A stretch of DNA of 22,341 nt from Alistipes sp. (GTDB lineage: Bacteria > Bacteroidota > Bacteroidia > Bacteroidales > Rikenellaceae), in NCBI GenBank assembly GCA_019422485.1, contig JAHZDG010000015.1, forward strand, positions 27,405 through 49,745, given 5' to 3'. Made by a program: the position numbers and the translations under genes. Below the pieces are notes generated by a model. The model did no database searches, was not told where the DNA came from, and was given only the letters and a program-made list of their open reading frames with translations. Positions 1 through 6,448 of this stretch are shown here, piece after piece; the first letter of the stretch is position 1; the number at the start of each line of letters is the position of its first letter.

Positions 1-1196
1 TGGCTGACCGCCCAGTCGATGGCTTCGAGCAGCATCTGTGAAGACAGTTCGATCTCTTCCCGGGTGATGGTCAGAGGCGGGGCTACGCGCAGGGCAGTGT
101 CGTGGAACAAGAACCATTCGGTGAGCAGGCCCGTTTGCACCGCCCGATTGACGGCTCGGGCGCATAGTCCGGCGTCTTCGAATTCGACCCCCAACAACAG
201 CCCGGCCCGACGAATCTGGCGAACGGCCGGATGGGCACTCAGCAGTTGTTCATAGAGGGCTCCTTTTGTTTCGGCCTGTTCCATCAGGCCTTCGCGCAGG
301 GTGTATTCCAGGGCTGCCAGCCCGGCGGCACAGCAAACCGGATGTCCGCCGAAGGTGGTGATGTGTCCCAGCACGGGATTGGTTTTCAGGCACTGCATGA
401 TAGACAGCGGAGCAATGAAGGCTCCCAACGGCATGCCGCCGCCGAAAGCTTTGGCCGTACAGAGTACATCCGGAATGACGCCTTGTTGTTGGAAATAGTA
501 GAGCGTACCGGTACGTCCCAGACCGGTTTGAATTTCATCGAAAATCAGCAGGGCGCCGGTTTGGTTGCACCGTTCCCGCAGGGCCTGTAAAAAGCCTGGG
601 GCAGGCAACATGATCCCGCCTTCGCCCTGAATCGGTTCGATGATGACGCAGGCCGTTCGGGTCGAGATGCGGGACAGATCGTCGAAGTTGTTGAATCGCA
701 GCTGTTGTACGTCGGGCAGCAGCGGACGGTAGGAGTTGCGGTACTCTTCGCCGCCCATGACGCTCAGGGATCCGTGGGTGCTGCCGTGGTAAGCGTTCTG
801 AAAGGAGATCATCTCCGTGCGACCGGTGTATCGTTTGGCCAGTTTGAGGGCCCCTTCGACCGCTTCGCTGCCGGAGTTGACGAAATAGACCGAATCCAGT
901 CCGCCGGGCAGCAATTCGGCCATGCGTTGGGCGTAACGCACCTGCGGAGATTGGATCACTTCACCGTAGACCATCAGGTGGAGGTGGGAGTGAGCCTGCT
1001 GGCAGATGGCTTCGATCACTTCGGGGTTGCCGTGTCCGACGGCGCTGACCGATACCCCCGAAATAAGGTCGATCCATTTTTGACCGTTGGGTCCGTAAAG
1101 CCAGACGCCTTCGGCGCGTTCGACTTCCAGCATGATCGGGTAATCGGAGGTTTGTCCGACGTGTTCCAAAAACAGTTGTCTGAGATTCGGTTTCAT
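1..1196 (-). CDS. Class III PLP-dependent aminotransferase (partial, C-terminus cut by window edge)
   Basis: The reading frame starts at the ATG at 1196 and stays open to base 1, giving about 398 codons, close to full length for the family. It is a fold-type I, class III (acetylornithine/ornithine/4-aminobutyrate type) transaminase. Visible motifs are SGVSVSAVGHGNP (46-58), the cofactor phosphate loop NSGSEAVEGALKLAKR (107-122), FDEIQTGLGRTG (219-230) with the aspartate that pairs with the pyridine nitrogen, and TAKAFGGGMPLGAF (247-260), where K249 should form the Schiff base. It resembles the Bacteroidota group usually labelled 'aspartate aminotransferase family protein'. ArgD-like activity is possible, but substrate cannot be read from the motifs and no arginine, lysine or GABA genes are adjacent, so no symbol is given. 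A perfect TAnnTTTG box (1212-1219) lies just upstream, so it probably has its own promoter. Confidence 0.9.
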   Translation of the reverse strand, partial: MKPNLRQLFLEHVGQTSDYPIMLEVERAEGVWLYGPNGQKWIDLISGVSVSAVGHGNPEVIEAICQQAHSHLHLMVYGEVIQSPQVRYAQRMAELLPGGLDSVYFVNSGSEAVEGALKLAKRYTGRTEMISFQNAYHGSTHGSLSVMGGEEYRNSYRPLLPDVQQLRFNNFDDLSRISTRTACVIIEPIQGEGGIMLPAPGFLQALRERCNQTGALLIFDEIQTGLGRTGTLYYFQQQGVIPDVLCTAKAFGGGMPLGAFIAPLSIMQCLKTNPVLGHITTFGGHPVCCAAGLAALEYTLREGLMEQAETKGALYEQLLSAHPAVRQIRRAGLLLGVEFEDAGLCARAVNRAVQTGLLTEWFLFHDTALRVAPPLTITREEIELSSQMLLEAIDWAVS

Positions 1197-1211
1197 AGTC
1201 GATGTTTTTCG

Positions 1212-1219
1212 CAAAATTA
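1212..1219 (-). promoter_or_regulatory. Putative -7 promoter box for the aminotransferase
   Basis: On the minus strand this reads TAATTTTG, a perfect match to the Bacteroidetes -7 consensus TAnnTTTG. It ends 15 bases before the start codon, implying a very short 5' leader. No good -33 TTTG is found at the expected spacing, so the call rests on the -7 box alone. Confidence 0.4.
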
Positions 1220-1437
1220 GCCCATGGTTCAAAAAGGTCGGGTCGTACACCTGTGGGTTTCCGATGCAAGCGGGTCGAAAATCTCACCGGAGAGAGTTCC
1301 GAAACGAGACTCTCCGAAAGGCGACCGGAACCGTACTGTCCGAAGGGGCAGAATCCTTTCCCGTCGGGGGCTGGTGTGTGTTCGTTTCGGGTCTGGTACG
1401 GCGAAGCGTAGGGTCGGTAAGGCTCGCGTCGGCGGGA

Positions 1438-1890
1438 CTATTCCCTTTGTTTCGAGTCGATCCAGATCGTGACCGGACCGTCGTTGACCAGTGCGACCTG
1501 CATGTCGGCTCCGAAAACCCCGGTGGCGACCTTCCCGGTGGCGACTTTTTCGACGGCCTGAATGAAGGCTTCGTAGAGCGGAACAGCCACTTCGGGACGG
1601 GCGGCCCGGATGTAGCTGGGCCGGTTTCCTTTGCGTGTCGAGGCGTGCAGGGTAAACTGGCTGACGATCAGAATGTCGGCTCCGGTCTCTTCGGCGGATC
1701 GGTTCATGACCCCGGCTTCGTCGTCAAAGATACGGAGTTTTATCAATTTGCCGCACAACCATTCGATATCTTCGGGGGTGTCGGACGGTTCGATGCCCAC
1801 CAGTACCAGCATGCCGCGTCCGATGGAGCTGTGTAGTGCTCCGGCAATGGTGACCGAAGCTTCGGTCACGCGTTGAATCAGTATTCTCAT
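1438..1890 (-). CDS. dtd: D-aminoacyl-tRNA deacylase (DTD)
   Basis: The 150-residue protein hydrolyses D-amino acids (and glycine) mischarged on tRNA, a cytosolic proofreading step. It begins MRILIQRVTEASV, the typical DTD start. It carries both signature segments: SQFTLHAST (77-85), and VNDGPVTIWIDS (135-146) containing the Gly-Pro dipeptide of the cross-subunit active site. The frame remains open far upstream into thiH, but homology begins at the ATG at 1890, so that start is chosen. A 15-bp tandem repeat near the end of the gene adds an extra KVATG, making the protein about 5 residues longer than the usual ~145. A terminator lies between thiH and dtd, so dtd is probably a separate transcript. 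Confidence 0.95.
   Translation of the reverse strand: MRILIQRVTEASVTIAGALHSSIGRGMLVLVGIEPSDTPEDIEWLCGKLIKLRIFDDEAGVMNRSAEETGADILIVSQFTLHASTRKGNRPSYIRAARPEVAVPLYEAFIQAVEKVATGKVATGVFGADMQVALVNDGPVTIWIDSKQRE
1519..1548 (-). repeat. 15-bp tandem duplication inside dtd
   Basis: Two adjacent 15-bp units (1519-1533 and 1534-1548) match at 14 of 15 positions on the plus strand. They encode the duplicated pentapeptide KVATG-KVATG (residues 115-124), just before the conserved GVFGADMQV segment. The insert is in frame. Confidence 0.8.
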
Positions 1891-1911
1891 TCGTTCAAGT
1901 AGTTTTTGAGA

Positions 1912-1943
1912 TGAAGATAAGGAAACGCTTTTGTCGAAACAAA
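1912..1943 (-). promoter_or_regulatory. Putative dtd promoter overlapping the thiH terminator tail
   Basis: On the minus strand a TTTG (-33, plus bases 1940-1943) is followed after exactly 20 bases by TATCTTCA (1912-1919), a 6/8 match to TAnnTTTG. The TTTG comes from the end of the U-tract of the thiH terminator, so terminator and promoter appear interlocked. The match is imperfect. Confidence 0.35.
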
Positions 1944-1984
1944 AAAGCCGAACGCTTCGGATAAAAGATCCGTCTGCGTTCGGC
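1941..1984 (-). terminator. Intrinsic terminator after thiH
   Basis: A perfect 9-bp stem (1947-1955 with 1976-1984) encloses a second stem CGGAT/ATCCG (1958-1962 with 1968-1972). On the minus strand it is followed by TTTTTTG. It begins 14 bases after the thiH stop codon and marks the end of the thi operon. Confidence 0.85.
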
Positions 1985-1997
1985 CTGTTGTTTTCCG

Positions 1998-3155
1998 TTA
2001 GGCGCGGACTCCGTGTGTGGCGTTGGGGTCGATCATTTCCTGTTGCATGAACATCGACCAGTCTTTCCATACGGGGTCGAAACCTTTGGCCCGTACGGCG
2101 GCTTCCACTTGTGCCGGTGTGCGACCGTCGTTGATTTCCCACTGTTCCAGTTCGTGGCTGGGGGCCGTGTAGCCGCCCGGTGTGGTTTTCGATCCGGCGC
2201 TGATCACCGTGATGCCGAACGGCAGGATCTTGTCGCGGTAGGCAGCGCTTTCGCGGGTGGAGAGCGACAGCTCGACGTCTTCGCTCAACAGACGGTAGGC
2301 GCAAACCAGTTGCGTGAGGTTGCGTTCGGTCGCCGGATGATCGGGGTTGAAGCCGTCTTCGCCTTCGTAAGGACGCAGGCGGGGGAAGGCAATGGAATAT
2401 TTGGTGCGCCAGTAGCGGTTTTCCAGGTAGCGTAGGTGCAGAGCCGTGAAGTAGGCTTCGGTGCGCCAGTCTTCCAGACCGATCAGGTTGCCGAGGCCGA
2501 CTTTGTGTACCCCGGCTTCACACAACCGGTCGGGCGTTTCCAGACGGTAACGATAGTCGGTTTTGCGTCCACGGAGGTGATAGCGCGGGTAGCGCAGCCG
2601 GTTGTAGGTTTCCTGGTAGACATACACGGCGTGCAGACCAAACTGTTTGAGGTAGACGTATTCGTCGGTATCCAGCGGTTGCACTTCCAGCGAAATTTGC
2701 TGGAAATATTCCTGCATGATCTTCATGGAGTTGGCCAGGTATTCCAGACTCGATGAATGAGGAGCTTCCCCGGTAACCAGCAGAATGTGCTGGAAGGGGT
2801 TTTGTTTGATGGCCTGCGCTTCGGCGTGGATCTGTTCGGGAGTCAGGATGGTGCGGTGGATCTTGTTGGTGCAGTTGAACCCGCAGTAGATGCACTGGTT
2901 CTGACAGATGTTGGACAGGTAGAGCGGAACGTACAACTGAATGGCGTTACCGAAACGGCGCCGTGTGATGGCGTAGCTCTGGGAGGCCATTTCGCTCAGG
3001 TAGTTTTCGGCCGCAGGAGAAACCAGTGCGGCAAAATCATCCATGGTAATGCGCCCGGCGCTCAGGGCGCGTTCCACGTCTGCGGGAGTCTTGGAGACAA
3101 TCATCTCCCGCGTTTTTTCCCAGTCGTAGGGAAGTATGGTATCGTAAAATGTCAT
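1998..3155 (-). CDS. thiH: 2-iminoacetate synthase (tyrosine lyase) ThiH
   Basis: ThiH is a radical-SAM enzyme that cleaves L-tyrosine to p-cresol and dehydroglycine (2-iminoacetate), the glycine-derived precursor used by ThiG for the thiamine thiazole ring. The 385-residue protein fits the family length. The [4Fe-4S]/SAM motif is CX3CX2C, with C84, C88 and C91 in ICQNQCIYCGFNC. A GEAP motif for SAM binding follows, then LEVQPLDTDEY, VYQETYN and the C-terminal ISAGSKTTPGGY region, all typical of ThiH. The open frame continues about 54 codons further upstream, but that extension is low-quality sequence without homology, so the start is placed at MTFYDTILPY. The gene is last in the thi operon, 207 bp after thiG. 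Confidence 0.95.
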   Translation of the reverse strand: MTFYDTILPYDWEKTREMIVSKTPADVERALSAGRITMDDFAALVSPAAENYLSEMASQSYAITRRRFGNAIQLYVPLYLSNICQNQCIYCGFNCTNKIHRTILTPEQIHAEAQAIKQNPFQHILLVTGEAPHSSSLEYLANSMKIMQEYFQQISLEVQPLDTDEYVYLKQFGLHAVYVYQETYNRLRYPRYHLRGRKTDYRYRLETPDRLCEAGVHKVGLGNLIGLEDWRTEAYFTALHLRYLENRYWRTKYSIAFPRLRPYEGEDGFNPDHPATERNLTQLVCAYRLLSEDVELSLSTRESAAYRDKILPFGITVISAGSKTTPGGYTAPSHELEQWEINDGRTPAQVEAAVRAKGFDPVWKDWSMFMQQEMIDPNATHGVRA

Positions 3156-3321
3156 TTTCTGGTCGTGTTTTATCGGGTTTTGACCGGTTGTTTGCCGCGA
3201 TTCGGGCATGGGGCGAGGGGCGGAACATGCCGTGGAGGGTGATGTCGGAAGCCGAACGCAGGTCCGAAATCTCGACGAGGCATCCGTACGTTGAAAACGG
3301 GTTGCGGAGCCGGTCAACCGC

Positions 3322-3348
3322 CCGGCCTTTCGTCAGGCGAAAGGCCGG
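3322..3348 (-). other. Stem-loop between thiG and thiH
   Basis: Perfect 11-bp inverted repeat (3322-3332 with 3338-3348) with a 5-base loop, 14 bases after the thiG stop codon. No U-tract follows on either strand, so it is not a classical terminator. It may be an mRNA stability or processing element, or an attenuator between thiG and thiH. Confidence 0.6.
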
Positions 3349-3362
3349 AATGCGGATGTGGT

Positions 3363-4145
3363 TTAGTTTTTCAACAGGTCGTCCAACAGCGGGAGAATCG
3401 GGCTGGTGGCCGAGGCTTCGTGTCCGACCGGAGCCAGTTTGGCTTCATAGGCCATGCGGCCGGCTTCGACGGCCAGACGGAAGGCATTCCCCATGGCGAC
3501 CGGATCGCTGGCTACGGCAATGGCCGTATTGACCAGTACGGCGTCGGCTCCCATTTCCAGGGCGGCTGCGGCTTGAGAGGGGGTTCCGATCCCGGCATCA
3601 ACCACTACCGGAACATTGCTCTGTTCGATGATGATGCGCAGGAATTCACGCGTTTCCAATCCTTTGTTCGAGCCGATCGGGGCACCCAGCGGCATCACGC
3701 AGGCCACGCCCACTTCTTCGAGGCGTTTGCACAACACCGGATCGGCGTGGATGTAAGGCATGACGATGAATCCGTCTTTTACCAGTTCTTCGGCGGCCTG
3801 CAGCACTTCGATGGGGTCGGGCATCAGGTAGCGGGGATCGGGGTGGATTTCCAGTTTGATCCAGTTGGTGCCTAGGGCTTCCCGGGCCAATTGGGCGGCG
3901 AAAACGGCTTCTTTGGCGTTGCGAACCCCCGAGGTGTTGGGCAGCAGGTTGATTTTCGGGCTTTTCAGGTGGCTGAGAATATCGTCCTGCGGGTTGTCCA
4001 TTTCCACGCGTTTGAGGGCTACAGTGACCAGTTCGCTGCCGCTGGCTTCGATGGCGCAGCTCATCACTTCCGAAGAGGAGAATTTTCCGGTTCCGACGAA
4101 CAGGCGTGAGCCGAAGGTCTTGCCGGCAATGACTAAAGGTTTCAT
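3363..4145 (-). CDS. thiG: Thiazole synthase ThiG
   Basis: ThiG is a TIM-barrel enzyme that forms thiazole phosphate from deoxyxylulose 5-phosphate, dehydroglycine and ThiS-thiocarboxylate. The 260-residue length is normal. Recognisable segments are LFVGTGKFSS (15-24), VTVALKRV (40-47), LLPNTSGVRNAKEAV (67-81), and NWIKLEIHPDPRYLMPDP, where K97 is the expected Schiff-base lysine. Further on come MPLGAPIGSNKGL and VVVDAGIGTPSQAA, which form the phosphate-binding loops. The start at 4145 gives the standard MKPLVIAGKTFGSRL beginning. It lies between the ThiE fusion and thiH; its sulfur donor ThiS is encoded upstream in the same operon. A 165-bp gap separates it from the thiE stop. Confidence 0.97.
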   Translation of the reverse strand: MKPLVIAGKTFGSRLFVGTGKFSSSEVMSCAIEASGSELVTVALKRVEMDNPQDDILSHLKSPKINLLPNTSGVRNAKEAVFAAQLAREALGTNWIKLEIHPDPRYLMPDPIEVLQAAEELVKDGFIVMPYIHADPVLCKRLEEVGVACVMPLGAPIGSNKGLETREFLRIIIEQSNVPVVVDAGIGTPSQAAAALEMGADAVLVNTAIAVASDPVAMGNAFRLAVEAGRMAYEAKLAPVGHEASATSPILPLLDDLLKN

Positions 4146-4310
4146 AGTGTATGTTTTATGTATGTTTTTTAAAATGAATCGAAATAGCTTCGGTTCGCGT
4201 ATTTGCTGTAAAATGCAGAGGATCGGGGCGGAGGATCCGGAGCGGTCATGTCGTTCGTCGCTTCGTCCGCGATCAGGGGTCAGGGCGGTCTCTGAAGTCC
4301 CGGTTGGAGC

Positions 4311-5717
4311 TTATTGATCCGTTGGAGACGCTTCCCAGTTGAGCCGCCATTGAGCGATTTCTTCGACGAATTGGCGGGTCGTGGCGGCAGGATCGGCGCT
4401 TCGGGCGATGGCGCCGCTGATGGCCAGTCCATTGACTCCGGACGGCAAAATTGCCGGAATGTCGTCGGGTTCGATGCCTCCGATCGCCACAATCGGCCAA
4501 TATTGCCGGCGGGAACGGAGTTCGGTCAGGATGCGCCGATAGCCTTCGGCTCCCAGCAGCGGGGCCAGGTTCTTTTTGGTGGTCGTATAGCGGAATGGGC
4601 CCAGTCCGATGTAATCGGTCCCCTCGGGATTCATCGCTTCGATGTCTTCCAGGGTGTTGGCGGTGGATCCGATGATGGCTCCTTCTCCCAATAAACGTCG
4701 GGCTTCGGCGGGGGGCAGATCGTTTTTCCCCAAATGAACGCCCTGTGCTTCTGCCGGCACAACCAGTTCGGGGTGGTCGTCCAACAACAGCACCGCCCCG
4801 TAGGGACGACACAATGCGGCCAATTCCCGGCCTCGGGCGGTGATTTCATCGGCCGAGGCCTCTTTCATGCGGAGTTGGATCCAGCGTCCGCCTCCGGCCA
4901 AAAAGGCGGACGCTACGGCCAGGTCTCCGTCTGAGATTAGTTGTAAAGTGCCTCCTGCTGCTTTCCACCGACGGTTGAGGCGTCCGAAACGGGCTAAGGT
5001 TTCGGTTACGTCCAACTGCGTAGATGATGAAAGAACGGTTTCCCCTTCTGCGATTGGGGGTTGCATCGGGACTTTGGCCCACAGATCGCCTAAAACCGCC
5101 GCTCCGCCGAAACCCGCCATGCGGACACGAACGATGTTTTCGGCCGAAATGCCTCCCAAAGCCACGATGCGTTCGGGGTAGGGAAAGCGAGTTGGGTCGT
5201 TGGTGTTTGCGGTGTCCTGGGGTTGTCGGGCGTTCAACAGCCACCGGCTGGCTTCGGTCAGATCGATACCGCTGCGGTATCCGACCTTGGAAATGGAGTC
5301 GAAGAGCGGGCTCAGCCACAAATAATCGACCACCGGGGCCCATCGCCGGGCCTCGTCCCAGCTGTGCGCCGAACCGCTCAAGCGCAGCGTAGATGATTCG
5401 AGGGAGGATTTCGTGTCACGATGTTGAGACAGGGCCTCAGCCCGTCGATCCAGCTCGTCGTTTTTGAGGTGGATACCCCCGAATCCGTAACGTCGGGCCA
5501 GGGATTCCGGACCGTGGAGTGTGAGCCGTTGGAAGTCGGCACCCGCGGCTTTCAGTTCGTCCAGCAGCGCGGTCAGTCGGTTCGGGTCGGCACCCGGTTT
5601 ACGCAGATGGATAATGCCGGCTCCGGCTTGCTGCAGGGCCACAATCAGAGCGGCCTCTCCGGGAATCAATTCGGGGAGGGTGATCAGTATCGGTGTATTG
5701 AGCAGTGATGTGTCCAT
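4311..5717 (-). CDS. thiE: Fused TenI/ThiE-like + thiamine-phosphate synthase (ThiE) protein
   Basis: This 468-residue protein holds two TIM-barrel thiamine-phosphate-synthase domains; a single ThiE is about 210 residues. The C-terminal half (about 255-460) is a convincing ThiE, which couples HMP-pyrophosphate to thiazole phosphate. It shows IQLRMKEA (280-287), LLDDHPEL (311-318), QGVHLGKNDLP (325-335), GSTANTLED (350-358), GPFRYTTTKK (373-382, K381) and AIGGI (411-415). The N-terminal half (about 8-215) resembles the second ThiE/TenI-like paralogue of Bacteroides: HLRKPGAD (37-44), GIHLKNDEL (81-89), SGSAHSWDEA (114-123), YLWLSPLFDSISKVGY (132-147) and ALGGISAENI (186-195). It lacks a TTTK loop, so it may be a TenI-type helper or have altered activity. 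A Ser/Thr-rich linker lies near 228-237. The gene starts 3 bases after the thiS stop. Confidence 0.92.
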   Translation of the reverse strand: MDTSLLNTPILITLPELIPGEAALIVALQQAGAGIIHLRKPGADPNRLTALLDELKAAGADFQRLTLHGPESLARRYGFGGIHLKNDELDRRAEALSQHRDTKSSLESSTLRLSGSAHSWDEARRWAPVVDYLWLSPLFDSISKVGYRSGIDLTEASRWLLNARQPQDTANTNDPTRFPYPERIVALGGISAENIVRVRMAGFGGAAVLGDLWAKVPMQPPIAEGETVLSSSTQLDVTETLARFGRLNRRWKAAGGTLQLISDGDLAVASAFLAGGGRWIQLRMKEASADEITARGRELAALCRPYGAVLLLDDHPELVVPAEAQGVHLGKNDLPPAEARRLLGEGAIIGSTANTLEDIEAMNPEGTDYIGLGPFRYTTTKKNLAPLLGAEGYRRILTELRSRRQYWPIVAIGGIEPDDIPAILPSGVNGLAISGAIARSADPAATTRQFVEEIAQWRLNWEASPTDQ

Positions 5718-5720
5718 GAC

Positions 5721-5918
5721 CTATCCTCCCTGTGTGGCTCGAATCAAAGTGATGACAGCCCCTTCTTCCAACGGGGTGGTTTCCCACTGGGCGCGGGGAA
5801 TGACTCGAGATCCGACGGCGACGGCAATGCCGTTAGTGTCGATGCCTTGCGAGGCGATCAATTCGGCGAGCGTACGGGCTTGGGTGGATGTCGGACGGCC
5901 GTTGATAATAACTTCCAT
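5721..5918 (-). CDS. thiS: Sulfur carrier protein ThiS
   Basis: This is a 65-residue ubiquitin-fold protein ending in the required Gly-Gly (TQGG). ThiF adenylates the terminal glycine, which becomes a thiocarboxylate and donates sulfur to ThiG. The sequence begins MEVIINGRPTS, with LAELIASQGID and a VAVGSRVIPRAQWETTPLEEGAVITLI core that fit ThiS well. It is the first gene after the TPP riboswitch, so it is expected to be repressed by thiamine pyrophosphate. The last codons (GGA GGA) also form the Shine-Dalgarno of the next gene. ThiF is not encoded in this window. Confidence 0.95.
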   Translation of the reverse strand: MEVIINGRPTSTQARTLAELIASQGIDTNGIAVAVGSRVIPRAQWETTPLEEGAVITLIRATQGG

Positions 5919-5968
5919 AATGGTAGGGTTTTGCAGGAAGCCAGGCCGATAGCGAATGGTGTGTGTTT

Positions 5969-6156
5969 GGAAAAACTCCCTCCGACGGTACTATCCGTAT
6001 CAGGTCTTGGGGTATAATCTCAGCCGCCAGAGAGCCATATGGCACAAACCGAAATGTGGGAAATTCATGTTATCCCTTCTTCTTGTCCCCTGGGTTGATT
6101 GCGGTTTGTCCGCAGGATCTTCCCCTCTCTGCTGGAATCCGGCACCCCCGTCTTCC
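5969..6156 (-). promoter_or_regulatory. TPP riboswitch (THI element) with enlarged P3
   Basis: In the minus-strand RNA the conserved parts appear in order: P1 5' strand GGAAGAC (6156-6150), GGGGGUGCC (6149-6141), CUGAGAU (6023-6017), UACCC (6014-6010), ACCUGAU (6005-5999), the P5 hairpin ACGGAUAGUACCGU (5998-5985), GGAGGGA, and the P1 3' strand GUUUUUCC (5976-5969), which pairs with the start. GGGGUGC and CUGAGA are normally about 15-20 bases apart; here about 117 bases separate them. That arm closes as a stem: CCG, CCAG and AGAG pair with CUCU, CUGG and CGG, with small bulges. It lies 50 bases upstream of thiS. No terminator is obvious before the thiS start, so control of translation initiation is likely. 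Confidence 0.92.
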
Positions 6157-6171
6157 TTGTAACGGTTACAA
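6157..6171. promoter_or_regulatory. 15-bp palindrome at the thi promoter
   Basis: Perfect inverted repeat of 7-bp arms around one central base (plus strand TTGTAACGGTTACAA). It lies between the presumed -7 box and the riboswitch, near the expected transcription start. It is a plausible operator; no regulator is known. Confidence 0.4.
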
Positions 6172-6176
6172 AGTAA
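6169..6176 (-). promoter_or_regulatory. Putative -7 box of the thi operon
   Basis: Minus strand TTACTTTG, a 7/8 match to TAnnTTTG. The start site would fall within a few bases of the riboswitch P1 stem, which is the expected geometry. No clear -33 TTTG is seen. Confidence 0.35.
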
Positions 6177-6364
6177 CGAAAAAATCTCGAGAAAATACGC
6201 GAGAAAACGATTCTTTCGTTAGAGAGAGACTCGGAAGGACGGTTTGGAGGCGGAACTCTTTGTGCGGATGGCTCGGTGCAAGGAGTGGTTATGGAAATAA
6301 AAGGCTTGTCTCGAGATGTTTGCAAGGCAAACGATGAAAGAGGATCTCCTGAATGAAAAGTCGG

Positions 6365-6390
6365 TTTTCCGGGAAAAATACCTATTTTTG
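6365..6390 (+). promoter_or_regulatory. Putative apbE promoter with adjacent palindrome
   Basis: TATTTTTG at 6383-6390 matches the Bacteroidetes -7 consensus TAnnTTTG perfectly and leaves a leader of about 50 bases before apbE. A perfect 13-bp palindrome TTTTCCGGGAAAA (6365-6377) sits 5 bases upstream, in the -33/-7 spacer where a repressor could bind. No TTTG -33 box is found at the normal spacing. Confidence 0.4.
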
Positions 6391-6448
6391 TCTTTCCGGC
6401 TCGTGTTTTGCGGGCGGCGTGAATGTGTACCTTACCTGAAAAGATGTT

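Noticed and set aside
1220..1437. Terminator or gene between dtd and the aminotransferase
   Set aside because: Only a weak GAGAGT/ACTCTC repeat is seen (1292-1297 with 1309-1314), without a U-tract. Short frames on the plus strand have no family resemblance.
1891..2304. N-terminal extension of dtd into thiH
   Set aside because: The frame is open, but the extension is antisense-like, low-complexity sequence overlapping thiH and crossing its terminator. DTD homology begins exactly at 1890.
3156..3317. 54-codon N-terminal extension of ThiH, or a ThiC remnant
   Set aside because: Translation shows neither ThiH homology nor the ThiC C-terminal cysteine motif in the frames inspected.
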